DNA from: Spongiactinospora rosea | Lineage (GTDB): Bacteria; Actinomycetota; Actinomycetes; Streptosporangiales; Streptosporangiaceae | DNA: 64,000 bases | Reading direction: 5' to 3' | NCBI RefSeq assembly: GCF_003315795.1 | Contig: NZ_QMEY01000002.1 | Coordinates: 620,001-684,000, forward strand | Shown here: one piece after another, positions 51,259 to 59,428 of the stretch | How positions within the stretch are numbered: position 1 is the first letter of the stretch | How the letters are laid out: each line of letters opens with the position of its first letter | Program-made: the position numbers and the translations under genes | The notes under the pieces: model-generated | Told to the model about the DNA's origin: nothing | Database searches by the model: none | The model's input: only the letters and a program-made list of their open reading frames with translations

Positions 51259-53421
51259 GTGCGCCGATACCGTTTCGGCCGATCGGCGGCACTGCTCGCC
51301 CTCGGTCATGTGCTGGTGACCGCCGTGTCCGGTGTCATCGCGCTGACCGGCGGCGACCCGAGGGCGCTTCTCCTGGCCGTGACGCATCTGCCGATCCGAA
51401 CGGAATCGGATCTCCCCTGGTGGGACATCCTGCTCCTGGTCCTCATCGCCGCCGGGCAGGGCTGGGCCCTTTGGCAGATACTGCGCGGGCCGGTCGCCGG
51501 GGAGAGGCCCGTACTCGACCGCAACGTACGCCTGCTGCGCTGGGCGCTCTACCTCAACGCGGCCTTGGCGGTGATCGCCGCGATCCCGGGCCGCCTGCCG
51601 GACTGGCTGGACATCGCCGGACTCCCCGCCGGACTCGCCCTGGTGGTGCTGTTCTTCCGGGCGCTGGACGGCGCACCGGCCACGTTCCGGGTCGGCATGC
51701 TCCTGATCGGTGTGCTCGCCAAAGTGACCGCGCTCGGCGCGAAGATGGCGGGCGCACTCGACGCCACCGCCCTGGCCGGGATTCTCGGTCTGGTCTCGTT
51801 CCACGGCGTGCCCTGGGTCGTCTGGACGATCCTCGCCCTCATCGCCCAGGCGCGCGACGGCAGGTGGAGCCGGGGCGTCGTGTGGGTGGGGGCCGCCTCC
51901 ACCGGGCTCGCGCCCTTCTCCCTGCCGCTCGTCCTCTCCTTCGAGTTGTCCTCCATCGTCGGTATCGATCTCCTGGTGCCGGGCGCGGGCCTCTACGCGC
52001 TGGCGAACGTGCTCACGGTGGCCTGGTACGCCCGCTCCGCGCACGAAGCCGGCGCGCCCCGACGGGCGAAGCCCGCGCCCACCGCGCCGCCCCGGAAGCC
52101 GATCGGCCGGCGGCTCCCGGCGCTGGTCGCGATCGTGCTGCCGCTGATCCCCGCCGCCGTGAACCTGGCCCACGGCGTACCCACATGGATCGGCCCGGAA
52201 TGGGCCCTTCCGTCCGGCTATCAGCCCCCGCTGATGAGGCTCTGGCAGGCCGCCGACGTGCTGGTCGGGGTCGGCGGGATGGCGGTCCTGGTGCTGGTCA
52301 CGGTGGTGCGCAGGACCCTCCGTCAGGTACGCGTCACGGCGGCCGTCCTGTTCGCCGCCGCCGGGCTCGGGTCGATCGCCGCGCTGACCACCGCCCCGCG
52401 CCCGGTGGGCGTGTCGCCGCTGTGGTACGGCGCCGCGTTCGTGGCCGCCGCGCTGGTGCTGGTCCTCCAGTACGGCGGCGGCCCGGCGTACCGGACCCGC
52501 TCCCACGTCATCGCCTCGGTGACCGCCGCGTCCCTGGCGCTCTGCTTCCTCCCGGCGGGCGACCTGGCCGCCGGGCCGGTGACCACGCAGGGGGCCTGCC
52601 CCGCCGAGTACGATCCGGCGCGCCCGCTCACCGGCGAGCGGGCGTACCTGTGCGACCTGCGCCGGTCGAAGCCGCTGCCGGCGCTCCTGGAGGTCGCCGA
52701 CCGGGCCGCCCTGCGGTACGGCCGCGCCCTGTGCGGGGTCTTCAGCAGGAACGACCCCGCCGAACTCGCCCGCGCCCAGCGGGCCGACGGCCTCGACGTA
52801 CGCCGGTTCGCCGGCACCCTCGCCCCGATCTGCCCCAGTGCGCAGGCGATCGTCGCGGCCGATCGGGCCGCGGAGGAGATCGACCTGTGGCTGTTCCAGG
52901 AGGCCGAACGGCAGGTGTGCGCGCGGGCGCCCCGGCACCGGCCGCGCATCGAGCCGGTGACGGCGATCCGGCAGCCCGAGCCCGTGTACACCGACTACGG
53001 CAGTCTGGTGGCGTACGAGCCGGAGATCACGGAGGACCCCCTGCTCACCGACCCGCCGTACCGGAGCGGCGTGCTGAGCGGTGGCCCCGGGGTGCTCAGC
53101 ATCGACACGTACACCGACCCCCCGCTGTGCGTCACCACCGAGACCTACACCCGCCGCCCGCCGGTGGAGACCAAGGGCTGGGAGCACGTCGCGGAGGCCG
53201 GTTTCCACAACCTGAGCGGTGAGATCCGCTTCGCCGACGCGATGGGCGGCACGCCCCTGCCCGACCTGGCGGTGCGCGGCAAGGGCCGGTACCGAATCCG
53301 CGTCCACTACTCCTGGATCCGCCAGAACGGCGACAACGTGGGCCAGCGCCTGCTGATCATGGCGTTCCCCGGCCGGGGCGACGACCTCACCGTCCACGCC
53401 AAGTCCAGCGACAGCCCATAA
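51259..53421 (+). CDS. Large membrane protein with C-terminal soluble domain
   Basis: A 720-residue protein with no recognised family. Roughly the first 440 residues hold about ten hydrophobic segments with a basic loop (APRRAKPAPTAPPRKPIGRR) between two helix bundles. The last 280 residues form a soluble domain with several Cys (GACPAEYDP, AYLCDLRR, RALCGVF, APICPSA, PLCVTTETY), probably extracytoplasmic and disulphide-stabilised. Starts at GTG with GAGGAAAT upstream. Lies between two secreted peptidase genes; no functional link is evident. Confidence 0.75.
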   Translation: MRRYRFGRSAALLALGHVLVTAVSGVIALTGGDPRALLLAVTHLPIRTESDLPWWDILLLVLIAAGQGWALWQILRGPVAGERPVLDRNVRLLRWALYLNAALAVIAAIPGRLPDWLDIAGLPAGLALVVLFFRALDGAPATFRVGMLLIGVLAKVTALGAKMAGALDATALAGILGLVSFHGVPWVVWTILALIAQARDGRWSRGVVWVGAASTGLAPFSLPLVLSFELSSIVGIDLLVPGAGLYALANVLTVAWYARSAHEAGAPRRAKPAPTAPPRKPIGRRLPALVAIVLPLIPAAVNLAHGVPTWIGPEWALPSGYQPPLMRLWQAADVLVGVGGMAVLVLVTVVRRTLRQVRVTAAVLFAAAGLGSIAALTTAPRPVGVSPLWYGAAFVAAALVLVLQYGGGPAYRTRSHVIASVTAASLALCFLPAGDLAAGPVTTQGACPAEYDPARPLTGERAYLCDLRRSKPLPALLEVADRAALRYGRALCGVFSRNDPAELARAQRADGLDVRRFAGTLAPICPSAQAIVAADRAAEEIDLWLFQEAERQVCARAPRHRPRIEPVTAIRQPEPVYTDYGSLVAYEPEITEDPLLTDPPYRSGVLSGGPGVLSIDTYTDPPLCVTTETYTRRPPVETKGWEHVAEAGFHNLSGEIRFADAMGGTPLPDLAVRGKGRYRIRVHYSWIRQNGDNVGQRLLIMAFPGRGDDLTVHAKSSDSP

Positions 53422-53443
53422 CAGGGGGTTATGCAAAGGCGAA

Positions 53444-53460
53444 GGGTGGGCAGCCCACCC
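53444..53460 (+). terminator. Hairpin after the membrane protein gene
   Basis: GGGTGGG-cag-CCCACCC, a perfect 7-bp stem with a 3-nt loop, 22 nt after the stop. A smaller dyad CATAAC-agggg-GTTATG (53417-53433) overlaps the stop codon. Confidence 0.55.
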
Positions 53461-53545
53461 GCCCGCTGTCACGTTGAGTGCAGCCCGGCCCGGCCAGGCT
53501 CCTTTCGGCCCTTGATGAGGGATTTCGGGAGAGGGGTCATCGCGA

Positions 53546-55900
53546 ATGCAACGCACCACGCGCAGAGCGATCATGTGCGCCCTCGTGGCCGCCGCGATGG
53601 CGTCGGCCCTGACATCCCCACCGAGCGCCGCCGCGCGGACACCGGCCAAGCCCGCCACCACCGCGCCCGAGCCGCCGATGTACGCCCCGCCGGACAAGGA
53701 GGCCCAGGCCAGGGCCCTTGACCTGGCGACACGGGCGCTGACCGGCGGGCAGGGCGTGATCGAACGCTCCTCCGGCGACCGGTTCGGCGCGCCCCGGACC
53801 GTCTTCGGCGCGGGCGGCCTGCAGTTCCTGTCGTTCCCCCGGACGTACCGGGGCCTGCCCGTGTACGGCGGCGAGGTCAACTTCATGATCAGCCGGGACG
53901 GCCGGACCCTGCACCACACCACCACCGCCCAGCAGGCGGAGATCGACGTACCGGTCACCCCCGAGATCGGCGAGCGGCAGGCACGTACCATCGCCCGCGC
54001 CGCGAGCGGCCCGGACGCCACGGTCCGGTCGGCGCGGCTGCTGGTCCACGTCACCGGGTCCGCCCCCCGCCTGGCCTGGGAGGTCGTCGCGGAAGGCCGC
54101 TCCCCGGCGGGGCTCCCGGCCGAGCCGCACGTCTTCGTGGACGCGGCCGGCGGAAAGGTCCTGGAGAAGCAGGACGCGATCAAGCAGGCCGTCGGCCACT
54201 CCCACTACAACGGCGCCCCGGTGACCATCGGCACCGCCGCCACCGAGACCGGGTACGCACTGCGCGACCCGTCCCGCCCCGGCATCGAGTGCGGCACCGC
54301 GAGCGCGGTCTTCGAGGGCCCCGACGACGAGTGGGGCGACGGCTCGGGCACCGATCACGAGACCGCCTGCGTGGACACGCTGTTCGGCGTCCAGCGCCAG
54401 TGGGACATGCTGCGCGACTGGACCGGCCGGAACGGCATCGACGGCCAGGGCCACGGCTTCCCCGCCAAGGTCGGCTACAACATGCCGAACGCCACCTGGT
54501 CCGGCTCCGAGGTGAACATGGGCCGCAACCTCGCGGGGACCAAGCAGACCACCCCGCTCGACGTGGTCGGCCACGAGTACGGCCACGCCGTCTACCAGTT
54601 CTCCGGCTCCGGCGGCTCGGGCGGCCCCGGCTGGGGCGCGGCGCTGGACGAGTCCACCGGCGACATCCTGGGCGCGATCCTGGAGCACTACGTCGGGCAC
54701 CCGGCCGCGCTCGACGAGCCCGACTACCTGGTCGGCGAGGAGATGGACCTGTTCGGTACCGGGCCGATCCGCAACATGTACGACCCGGCGCGGATCGACG
54801 GCCACCCGGGCTGCTTCACCCCGACGCCGCCCACGGACGCCCACCCCGGCGCGGGCGCGCAGAACCACTGGTTCTACCTGCTCGCCGAGGGCAGCAACCC
54901 GGCCAACGGCAACCCGCCGAGCCCTGTGTGCAGGGGCGGCGAGGTGCGGGGCATCGGCATCAGGAAGGCCGCGGCGGTCTTCGTGTCCGCGCTCCAGCTC
55001 AAGACCGCCCGCTGGAGCCCGGGCGAGGCCCGGAGGGCGACGGTGGAGGTCGCGTACGGGCTCTTCGGCGGCTCCTGCAAGGAGGCGGGCGCGGTCAAGG
55101 ACGCCTGGGAGTCGGTGGGCGTGTCCACCCAGCCGGGCGAGCTGATCGTGGAGTGCGAGGTGCGGTTCGACCTTCTGCCGCCCGCACCTCCCGGAACCGC
55201 GCTCTACCCGGGCGATTCGGAGTGGACGTTGATCCGCTCCCAGACCGACCATGATCCCGCTCCGCAACTGTCGCTCACCTCCAGCGGCGCCCCCGCGGGG
55301 GTCACGGTGAGGCATCCGCCGTATTTCGAGGTCGGCCGTCCTGTGGCGGTGAAGATCGAGACAGCGTCCTGGGCGGCCCCCGGGAACTACCCGATCACGT
55401 TCACCGCCCGCGCGATCCAGGACGTCAAGTCCGTCACCTACCTGTTGACCATCCTCAAACGGCCGCCGTCGCTGCGCATGCGGATGGAACCGGACACGCT
55501 GCGGCTCGACGACGAACTGACGGGCACGGCCACCCTGATCACGGAAGCGCCCGACGGCCCGCCGATCGTCGTGAAGCTCTCCTCGGCCGGCAGCGGTTGG
55601 ATCACGACCGCTTTCGACCGGACCGAGATCACCGCCGGGGAGAGTGCCAAGGTGACCGTCACCGTGCCGCCGGACGTCCGGCCGGCGACCGGCGTGGTAC
55701 ACGTGTACGCCAACGGCCCGGTGTCGGGATCGGTGGACCTGAGCGTCCTGGTGCCCCCGGCCCGCTGGCGACCATGGACCCGGTACGCGGTCGATGCCAT
55801 CGTCGCCTATGCCGGCCAGGAGTACATCTGCGTCAAGGCGCACACCTCCAGGCCGGGGCGGGTCCCGCCGAAGGTCCCCGCCCTGTGGCGGCTCCTGTAG
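53546..55900 (+). CDS. Secreted M4 (thermolysin-like) metallopeptidase with chitin-binding domain
   Basis: A 784-residue protein. Sec signal 1-30 (MQRTTRRAIMCALVAAAMAS), an FTP/PepSY-type propeptide (about 50-210), M4 catalytic domain with VVGHEYGHAVYQF (zinc ligands His343 and His347) and ALDESTGDI (third ligand Glu369), and AQNHWFYLLAEG near 447. Two beta-sandwich-like segments (about 540-735) follow. The last 45 residues are a CBM5/12-type chitin-binding module (W.RYAVDAIVAYAGQEYICVKAHTS, PALW). Likely degrades protein in fungal or arthropod cuticle, anchored on chitin. GAGAGGGG lies upstream of the ATG. Confidence 0.88.
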   Translation: MQRTTRRAIMCALVAAAMASALTSPPSAAARTPAKPATTAPEPPMYAPPDKEAQARALDLATRALTGGQGVIERSSGDRFGAPRTVFGAGGLQFLSFPRTYRGLPVYGGEVNFMISRDGRTLHHTTTAQQAEIDVPVTPEIGERQARTIARAASGPDATVRSARLLVHVTGSAPRLAWEVVAEGRSPAGLPAEPHVFVDAAGGKVLEKQDAIKQAVGHSHYNGAPVTIGTAATETGYALRDPSRPGIECGTASAVFEGPDDEWGDGSGTDHETACVDTLFGVQRQWDMLRDWTGRNGIDGQGHGFPAKVGYNMPNATWSGSEVNMGRNLAGTKQTTPLDVVGHEYGHAVYQFSGSGGSGGPGWGAALDESTGDILGAILEHYVGHPAALDEPDYLVGEEMDLFGTGPIRNMYDPARIDGHPGCFTPTPPTDAHPGAGAQNHWFYLLAEGSNPANGNPPSPVCRGGEVRGIGIRKAAAVFVSALQLKTARWSPGEARRATVEVAYGLFGGSCKEAGAVKDAWESVGVSTQPGELIVECEVRFDLLPPAPPGTALYPGDSEWTLIRSQTDHDPAPQLSLTSSGAPAGVTVRHPPYFEVGRPVAVKIETASWAAPGNYPITFTARAIQDVKSVTYLLTILKRPPSLRMRMEPDTLRLDDELTGTATLITEAPDGPPIVVKLSSAGSGWITTAFDRTEITAGESAKVTVTVPPDVRPATGVVHVYANGPVSGSVDLSVLVPPARWRPWTRYAVDAIVAYAGQEYICVKAHTSRPGRVPPKVPALWRLL

Positions 55901-55906
55901 GACCCG

Positions 55907-56479
55907 TCACTCGCCGAGTGACCTGCGTACGGCGACCTCCACCAGGTCGTGGACCTGCTGCTCGTCGAAGATGTCCGGGAGCGTCAGCCGTTCGACGATG
56001 AGCCAGTTCAGCGCTAGGTACAGGAGGAGTACGGAGGTCGGGTCGCCGGGCAGGCCGGAGGCGGCGTGGTGGGCGAGGTTGGCGTCGATGTCCTCGCGGA
56101 TGCGCTGGGTGAGCACGGCGCGCAGCTCGGGCCGCCGGGTGGACTCCAGCCGCAGCTCCAGCAGCGCCAGGTAGCCGGAGCCGAAGGCGGTGACCCGGCC
56201 CACCACCTCGTGCATCAGCTCGGCGTAGCGGGCCCGGTCCTGTACGCCCTCCCGGCTCCTGGCCATGACCGCCTCATCCGGTAGCAGCCGCTCGTAGATC
56301 CGGCCCCCGACCTGGGTGAACAGCTCGTCGCGGCTGGCGAAGTAGTTGGAGGCGGTGCCGGTGGGCACGGCGGCCTCGGCGTCGACGGCGCGGAAGGTCA
56401 GCCCGCGCGCGCCGTCCCTGGCCAGCACCTCGATGGCCGCGTCGATCAGCGCCTTCCGCCGCTCGGGGTTGCTGCGCAT
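55907..56479 (-). CDS. TetR family repressor
   Basis: A 190-residue TetR. The N-terminal HTH (ALIDAAIEVLARDGARGLTFRAVDAEAAVPTGTASNYFASRDELF) is followed by a short ligand domain. Divergent from a dihydrofolate reductase-family gene, with two TAGTACTA boxes between them; it probably represses both. Confidence 0.9.
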   Translation of the reverse strand: MRSNPERRKALIDAAIEVLARDGARGLTFRAVDAEAAVPTGTASNYFASRDELFTQVGGRIYERLLPDEAVMARSREGVQDRARYAELMHEVVGRVTAFGSGYLALLELRLESTRRPELRAVLTQRIREDIDANLAHHAASGLPGDPTSVLLLYLALNWLIVERLTLPDIFDEQQVHDLVEVAVRRSLGE

Positions 56480-56497
56480 GTTGACACCACTCCATGT

Positions 56498-56536
56498 GTA
56501 GTACTACGGTGAAACCACTTCAGTCATAGTACTACA
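56498..56536. promoter_or_regulatory. Twin TAGTACTA operator boxes
   Basis: GTAGTACTAC (56498-56507) is a 10-bp palindrome; TAGTACTACA (56527-56536) repeats its core. The two cores are 28 bp apart and mirror each other (TGTAGTACTA and TAGTACTACA). Located in the 73-bp divergent gap, hence the likely site of the 55907 TetR. Confidence 0.7.
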
Positions 56537-56552
56537 TCAGGAGTTGATCGGT

Positions 56553-57125
56553 ATGCGAAAGCTCGTGTACTACGTGGGCGTATCGCTCGACGGCTACATC
56601 GCGGGCCCCGGCGGCGAAATCGACTTCTACCCGTTGTCGGACAAGATGGCCGCCTGGATCAACGCCCGTTACCCGGAGGTCGTGCCCACCCACATTCGCG
56701 CACACGTCGGCCTGACGGACGCGCCCAACCGGGCCTTCGACACGCTGGTGATGGGGCGCGGCACGTACCAGCCCGCGCTGGACGTCTCCATCACCAGCCC
56801 CTATGCCCACCTGCGGCAGTACGTCGTGTCCAGCACGCTGACCATCGACGACCCGACGGTGGAGCTCGTGCCCGGCGACCCGATCGGGCTGGTCCGGCGG
56901 CTCAAGGCGGAGGACACCGGCATGGACGTCTACCTCGCCGGCGGCGGCAACCTGGCCGCCGCGCTGCTCCCCGAGATCGACGAGATCGTGCTGAAGCGCT
57001 ACCCGGTGGTGGCGGGCGCGGGCGTCCCGATGTTCGCCGGGGGCTTTCAGCCCACGCTGTTCACCCCCACCCACCACGAGTCCTTCGACAACGGCGCCCA
57101 GGTCACCTGGCTCACCAGGGCCTAG
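56553..57125 (+). CDS. Dihydrofolate reductase family (RibD C-terminal domain) protein
   Basis: A 190-residue reductase-fold protein. It has VYYVGVSLDGYIAGPGGEIDF at the start, FDTLVMGRGTYQPAL and the NADPH loop YLAGGGNLAAALLPEIDEIVLKR. The fold is shared by DHFR and the RibD reductase; physiological substrate unknown. The ATG at 56553 has AGGAG 9 nt upstream; a TTG three codons earlier is unlikely. Probably induced when the divergent TetR is released. Its end overlaps the next, converging TetR gene by 4 bp. Confidence 0.85.
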   Translation: MRKLVYYVGVSLDGYIAGPGGEIDFYPLSDKMAAWINARYPEVVPTHIRAHVGLTDAPNRAFDTLVMGRGTYQPALDVSITSPYAHLRQYVVSSTLTIDDPTVELVPGDPIGLVRRLKAEDTGMDVYLAGGGNLAAALLPEIDEIVLKRYPVVAGAGVPMFAGGFQPTLFTPTHHESFDNGAQVTWLTRA

Positions 57126-57856
57126 CGACCACCGCCGCGCCCGGACCGGATCAGGCACTCCACACCGTCCAGAATCCGGTCCAGGCCGAAGGAGTAGTCG
57201 AAGCGCCGCTCCTCCTCCGGCGCGCCGGCCGGATAGTCGAACGCGCCCGCGTCCACCGCCGCGCGCAGCGCCGGGTAGCGGCGGGCGTCGGCCAGCGAGC
57301 CGAGCAGCGCGCTGTGGGCGGCGATCGACTCGCCGGAGGCGGCCGGGCCCAGGTCGGCGCCGAGCCGGGCCGAGCTGTGCATGTAGTTGGCGACCAGCAG
57401 GACGACCCCGGCCTTGTCCGCCTCGCTGAGGCCGGTGCCGCGCAGTACGGCCAGGGCTCGGTCGGTCCAGGCGAGCTGGTTGGGCGTCACCGGCGGCCCG
57501 GTGATGGGCAGCCGCACGATCCAGGAGTGGGCGCGCAGCATCTCCCACTGCGCCCGGCACCAGCGCCGCAGGCCCCATCGCCAGTCGGCGGCGGGTTCGT
57601 CCAGCTCGGCGGGCACTTCGGCGACGAAGTCCAGCATGAGCAGCAGCAACTCCTGCTTGCCGCGCACATGGCGGTACAGCGCCATGGTGGTGAAACCGAG
57701 CCGTTCGGCGACCCTGGCCATGGACACCGCGTCGAGGCCGCCCTCGTCGGCCACCTCGGCCGCCGCCCGCGCGATGCGCGGCAGGCTCAGCCCGGCCCGG
57801 CGCTCGGGGGCCGGATCGTCCAGCCGGGCCCAGAGCCGGCCGAGCGTGTCGTCCAT
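57122..57856 (-). CDS. TetR repressor with TetR_C_1-type ligand domain
   Basis: A 244-residue TetR. The HTH is at about residues 23-68 (LPRIARAAAEVADEGGLDAVSMARVAERLGFTTMALYRHVRGKQELL). A C-terminal domain of the tetracycline-repressor type follows. ATG 57856 with GAAGG upstream. Divergent from an FAD monooxygenase; twin 15-bp palindromes fill the gap. Its own -10 (minus-strand TACACT, 57889-57894) also lies in the operator, so it should repress itself. Confidence 0.9.
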   Translation of the reverse strand: MDDTLGRLWARLDDPAPERRAGLSLPRIARAAAEVADEGGLDAVSMARVAERLGFTTMALYRHVRGKQELLLLMLDFVAEVPAELDEPAADWRWGLRRWCRAQWEMLRAHSWIVRLPITGPPVTPNQLAWTDRALAVLRGTGLSEADKAGVVLLVANYMHSSARLGADLGPAASGESIAAHSALLGSLADARRYPALRAAVDAGAFDYPAGAPEEERRFDYSFGLDRILDGVECLIRSGRGGGR

Positions 57857-57889
57857 CGTTTCCAACCTTCGGGGTAGACGTCCCGCCAA

Positions 57890-57922
57890 GTGTATGTCAT
57901 ACACTCGGTGTATGACATACAC
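57890..57922. promoter_or_regulatory. Twin 15-bp palindromes covering both promoters and the monooxygenase start
   Basis: GTGTATGTCATACAC (57890-57904), tcg, GTGTATGACATACAC (57908-57922). Each box is nearly self-palindromic, and the two are exact reverse complements. The plus-strand -10 TACACT (57900-57905) lies 6 nt before the ATG at 57912, which is itself inside the second box. Confidence 0.85.
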
Positions 57923-59117
57923 AGCACTCGTCGTGGGCGGCGGCATCGCGGGGACGTCGGTGGCCATCGCCCTGCGCAAGGCGGGCATCACGCCGGTGGT
58001 GTGCGAGGCGTACGACCGTACGGCCGACAACGCCGGCGCCTTCCTCACCCTCGCGGTCAACGCGCTCGACGCGTTACAGGCGCTCGACCTCGACATCGAC
58101 GGCCTCGGCTTCGACACGCCGAAGATCCGGATCACCAATGGCTCGGGCCGCAGGCTCGGCGAGCTGCCGTACGGCACAGGCGGCACGACGGGCCACGGCC
58201 TGGTGAGCCGCACGGTCAAGCGCGCGGACCTGTACCGCTTCCTGCGCGACCACGCCGTACGCCGCGGGGTGCCGATCGAGTACGGCAGGCGGCTGATCGA
58301 CGCCACCAGCACCCGCGACGGCGTGCGGGCGACGTTCGCCGACGGCGGCACGGCCGAGGCCGACCTGCTGATCGGCGCGGACGGCCTGCGCTCGCAGGTC
58401 CGCCGGATCATCGACCCGGCGGCCCCGGCCGCCCGGTACACCGGACTGCTGAACACCGGCGGGTACGTCCGAGGCGTCGCCACCGACGCCGAGCCCGGCC
58501 TGATGCACGCCGTCTTCGGCAAGCGCTGCTTCTTCGTCTTCACCAGGCACCCGGACGGCGAGGTGTGGTGGGCGGCCAATCCCGCCCAGCCCACCGAACC
58601 GAGCCCCGCCCAGATCGCCGCCATCACCACCGACGAGTGGCGCACCCGCCTGACCACCGCTTTCGCGGGCGACCGAAGCCTCGCCTGGGACATCGTCGCC
58701 GCGACCCCCCGGATCTTCTCCGGCTGGATCACCTACACCATGCCCGCCGTACCGGCCTGGCACCGCGACCGCATGATCATCATCGGCGACGCGGCCCACG
58801 CCACCGCCCCCTCCATCGGCCAGGGCGCGGCCATGGCCATCGAGGACGCCGTCGTCCTGGCCAGATGCCTGCGCGACGCCCCGGACATCGAGGCCGCCTT
58901 CAGCGGCTACGAGCGCCTGCGCCGCCACCGCGTCGAACGCGTCGTCAAGCAGGGCGAACGCACCGGCGACTGGAAGGCCCTGAGCCCCCTCGCCAGACTC
59001 CCCCGCGACCTGATCATGACCCTGGCCATGCGCCACGCCACCCGAACCGGCACCTACCCCCAGAACGACTGGCTCTACGACCACCACCTCGACTGGGGCA
59101 CGGTCACGGCGGGCTAG
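57912..59117 (+). CDS. FAD-dependent monooxygenase (PHBH/TetX-like)
   Basis: A 401-residue flavoprotein hydroxylase: GxGxxG in ALVVGGGIAGTSVAIALRKAG, the DG motif in LLIGADGLRSQVRR, and the GD motif in MIIIGDAAHATAPSIGQGA. Expected to hydroxylate an aromatic or polyketide-like compound with NAD(P)H and O2. No ribosome site; the -10 is 6 nt from the ATG, so the mRNA is leaderless. The divergent TetR-class repressor suggests inducible drug or aromatic inactivation, but the substrate cannot be read from sequence. Confidence 0.88.
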   Translation: MTYTALVVGGGIAGTSVAIALRKAGITPVVCEAYDRTADNAGAFLTLAVNALDALQALDLDIDGLGFDTPKIRITNGSGRRLGELPYGTGGTTGHGLVSRTVKRADLYRFLRDHAVRRGVPIEYGRRLIDATSTRDGVRATFADGGTAEADLLIGADGLRSQVRRIIDPAAPAARYTGLLNTGGYVRGVATDAEPGLMHAVFGKRCFFVFTRHPDGEVWWAANPAQPTEPSPAQIAAITTDEWRTRLTTAFAGDRSLAWDIVAATPRIFSGWITYTMPAVPAWHRDRMIIIGDAAHATAPSIGQGAAMAIEDAVVLARCLRDAPDIEAAFSGYERLRRHRVERVVKQGERTGDWKALSPLARLPRDLIMTLAMRHATRTGTYPQNDWLYDHHLDWGTVTAG

Positions 59118-59172
59118 TCAGGGCCGGGGTGTTACGGTCTCGGACGCCGATACGTCCCCACGGTAATGACCG

Positions 59173-59304
59173 CGATTCGCCGCCCTCGCCGCCCACCTGC
59201 GGGCCCGCGATCACGACCTCCGCGCCTGGGCGGTGTTCTCCGCCCTGTCGGCGGCCGCCCTCGTCCTCAACGGCCTCCGTCTCACCTCCGGAATCACCGC
59301 ATGA
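59173..59304 (+). pseudogene. Possible gene remnant (C-terminal fragment, about 43 codons)
   Basis: The frame FAALAAHLRARDHDLRAWAV continuing to SAAALVLNGLRLTSGITA and a stop has strong actinobacterial third-base bias and a membrane-helix-like end. Stop codons (TAA, TGA) lie directly upstream and there is no start before an internal GTG. It looks like the tail of a lost gene; family unknown. Confidence 0.35.
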
Positions 59305-59317
59305 CAGATGTCATGCG
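59298..59317. promoter_or_regulatory. Perfect 9-2-9 palindrome upstream of membrane gene
   Basis: CGCATGACA-ga-TGTCATGCG, overlapping the end of the remnant frame, 112 bp before the membrane protein start. A candidate operator with no obvious partner. Confidence 0.45.
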
Positions 59318-59428
59318 CACAGGTGACATCGGCATGCCGGTCGCTGTGGTTTCGGCACTACGCCCGCTCGGGCGGCTCCCCGACGATTGCCGGTAGACAC
59401 CCCGGACCGGCACAGAAGGAGTCCTCCG

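Noticed and set aside
49579..54183. Open frame of 1,534 codons on the minus strand
   Set aside because: It crosses the M28, membrane protein and M4 genes in other frames, shows no domain, and lacks start signals. GC-bias shadow.
55907..57856. One shared regulon of the two neighbouring TetR genes
   Set aside because: Their operators are unrelated (TAGTACTA versus GTGTATGNCATACAC), and each sits with its own divergent target.
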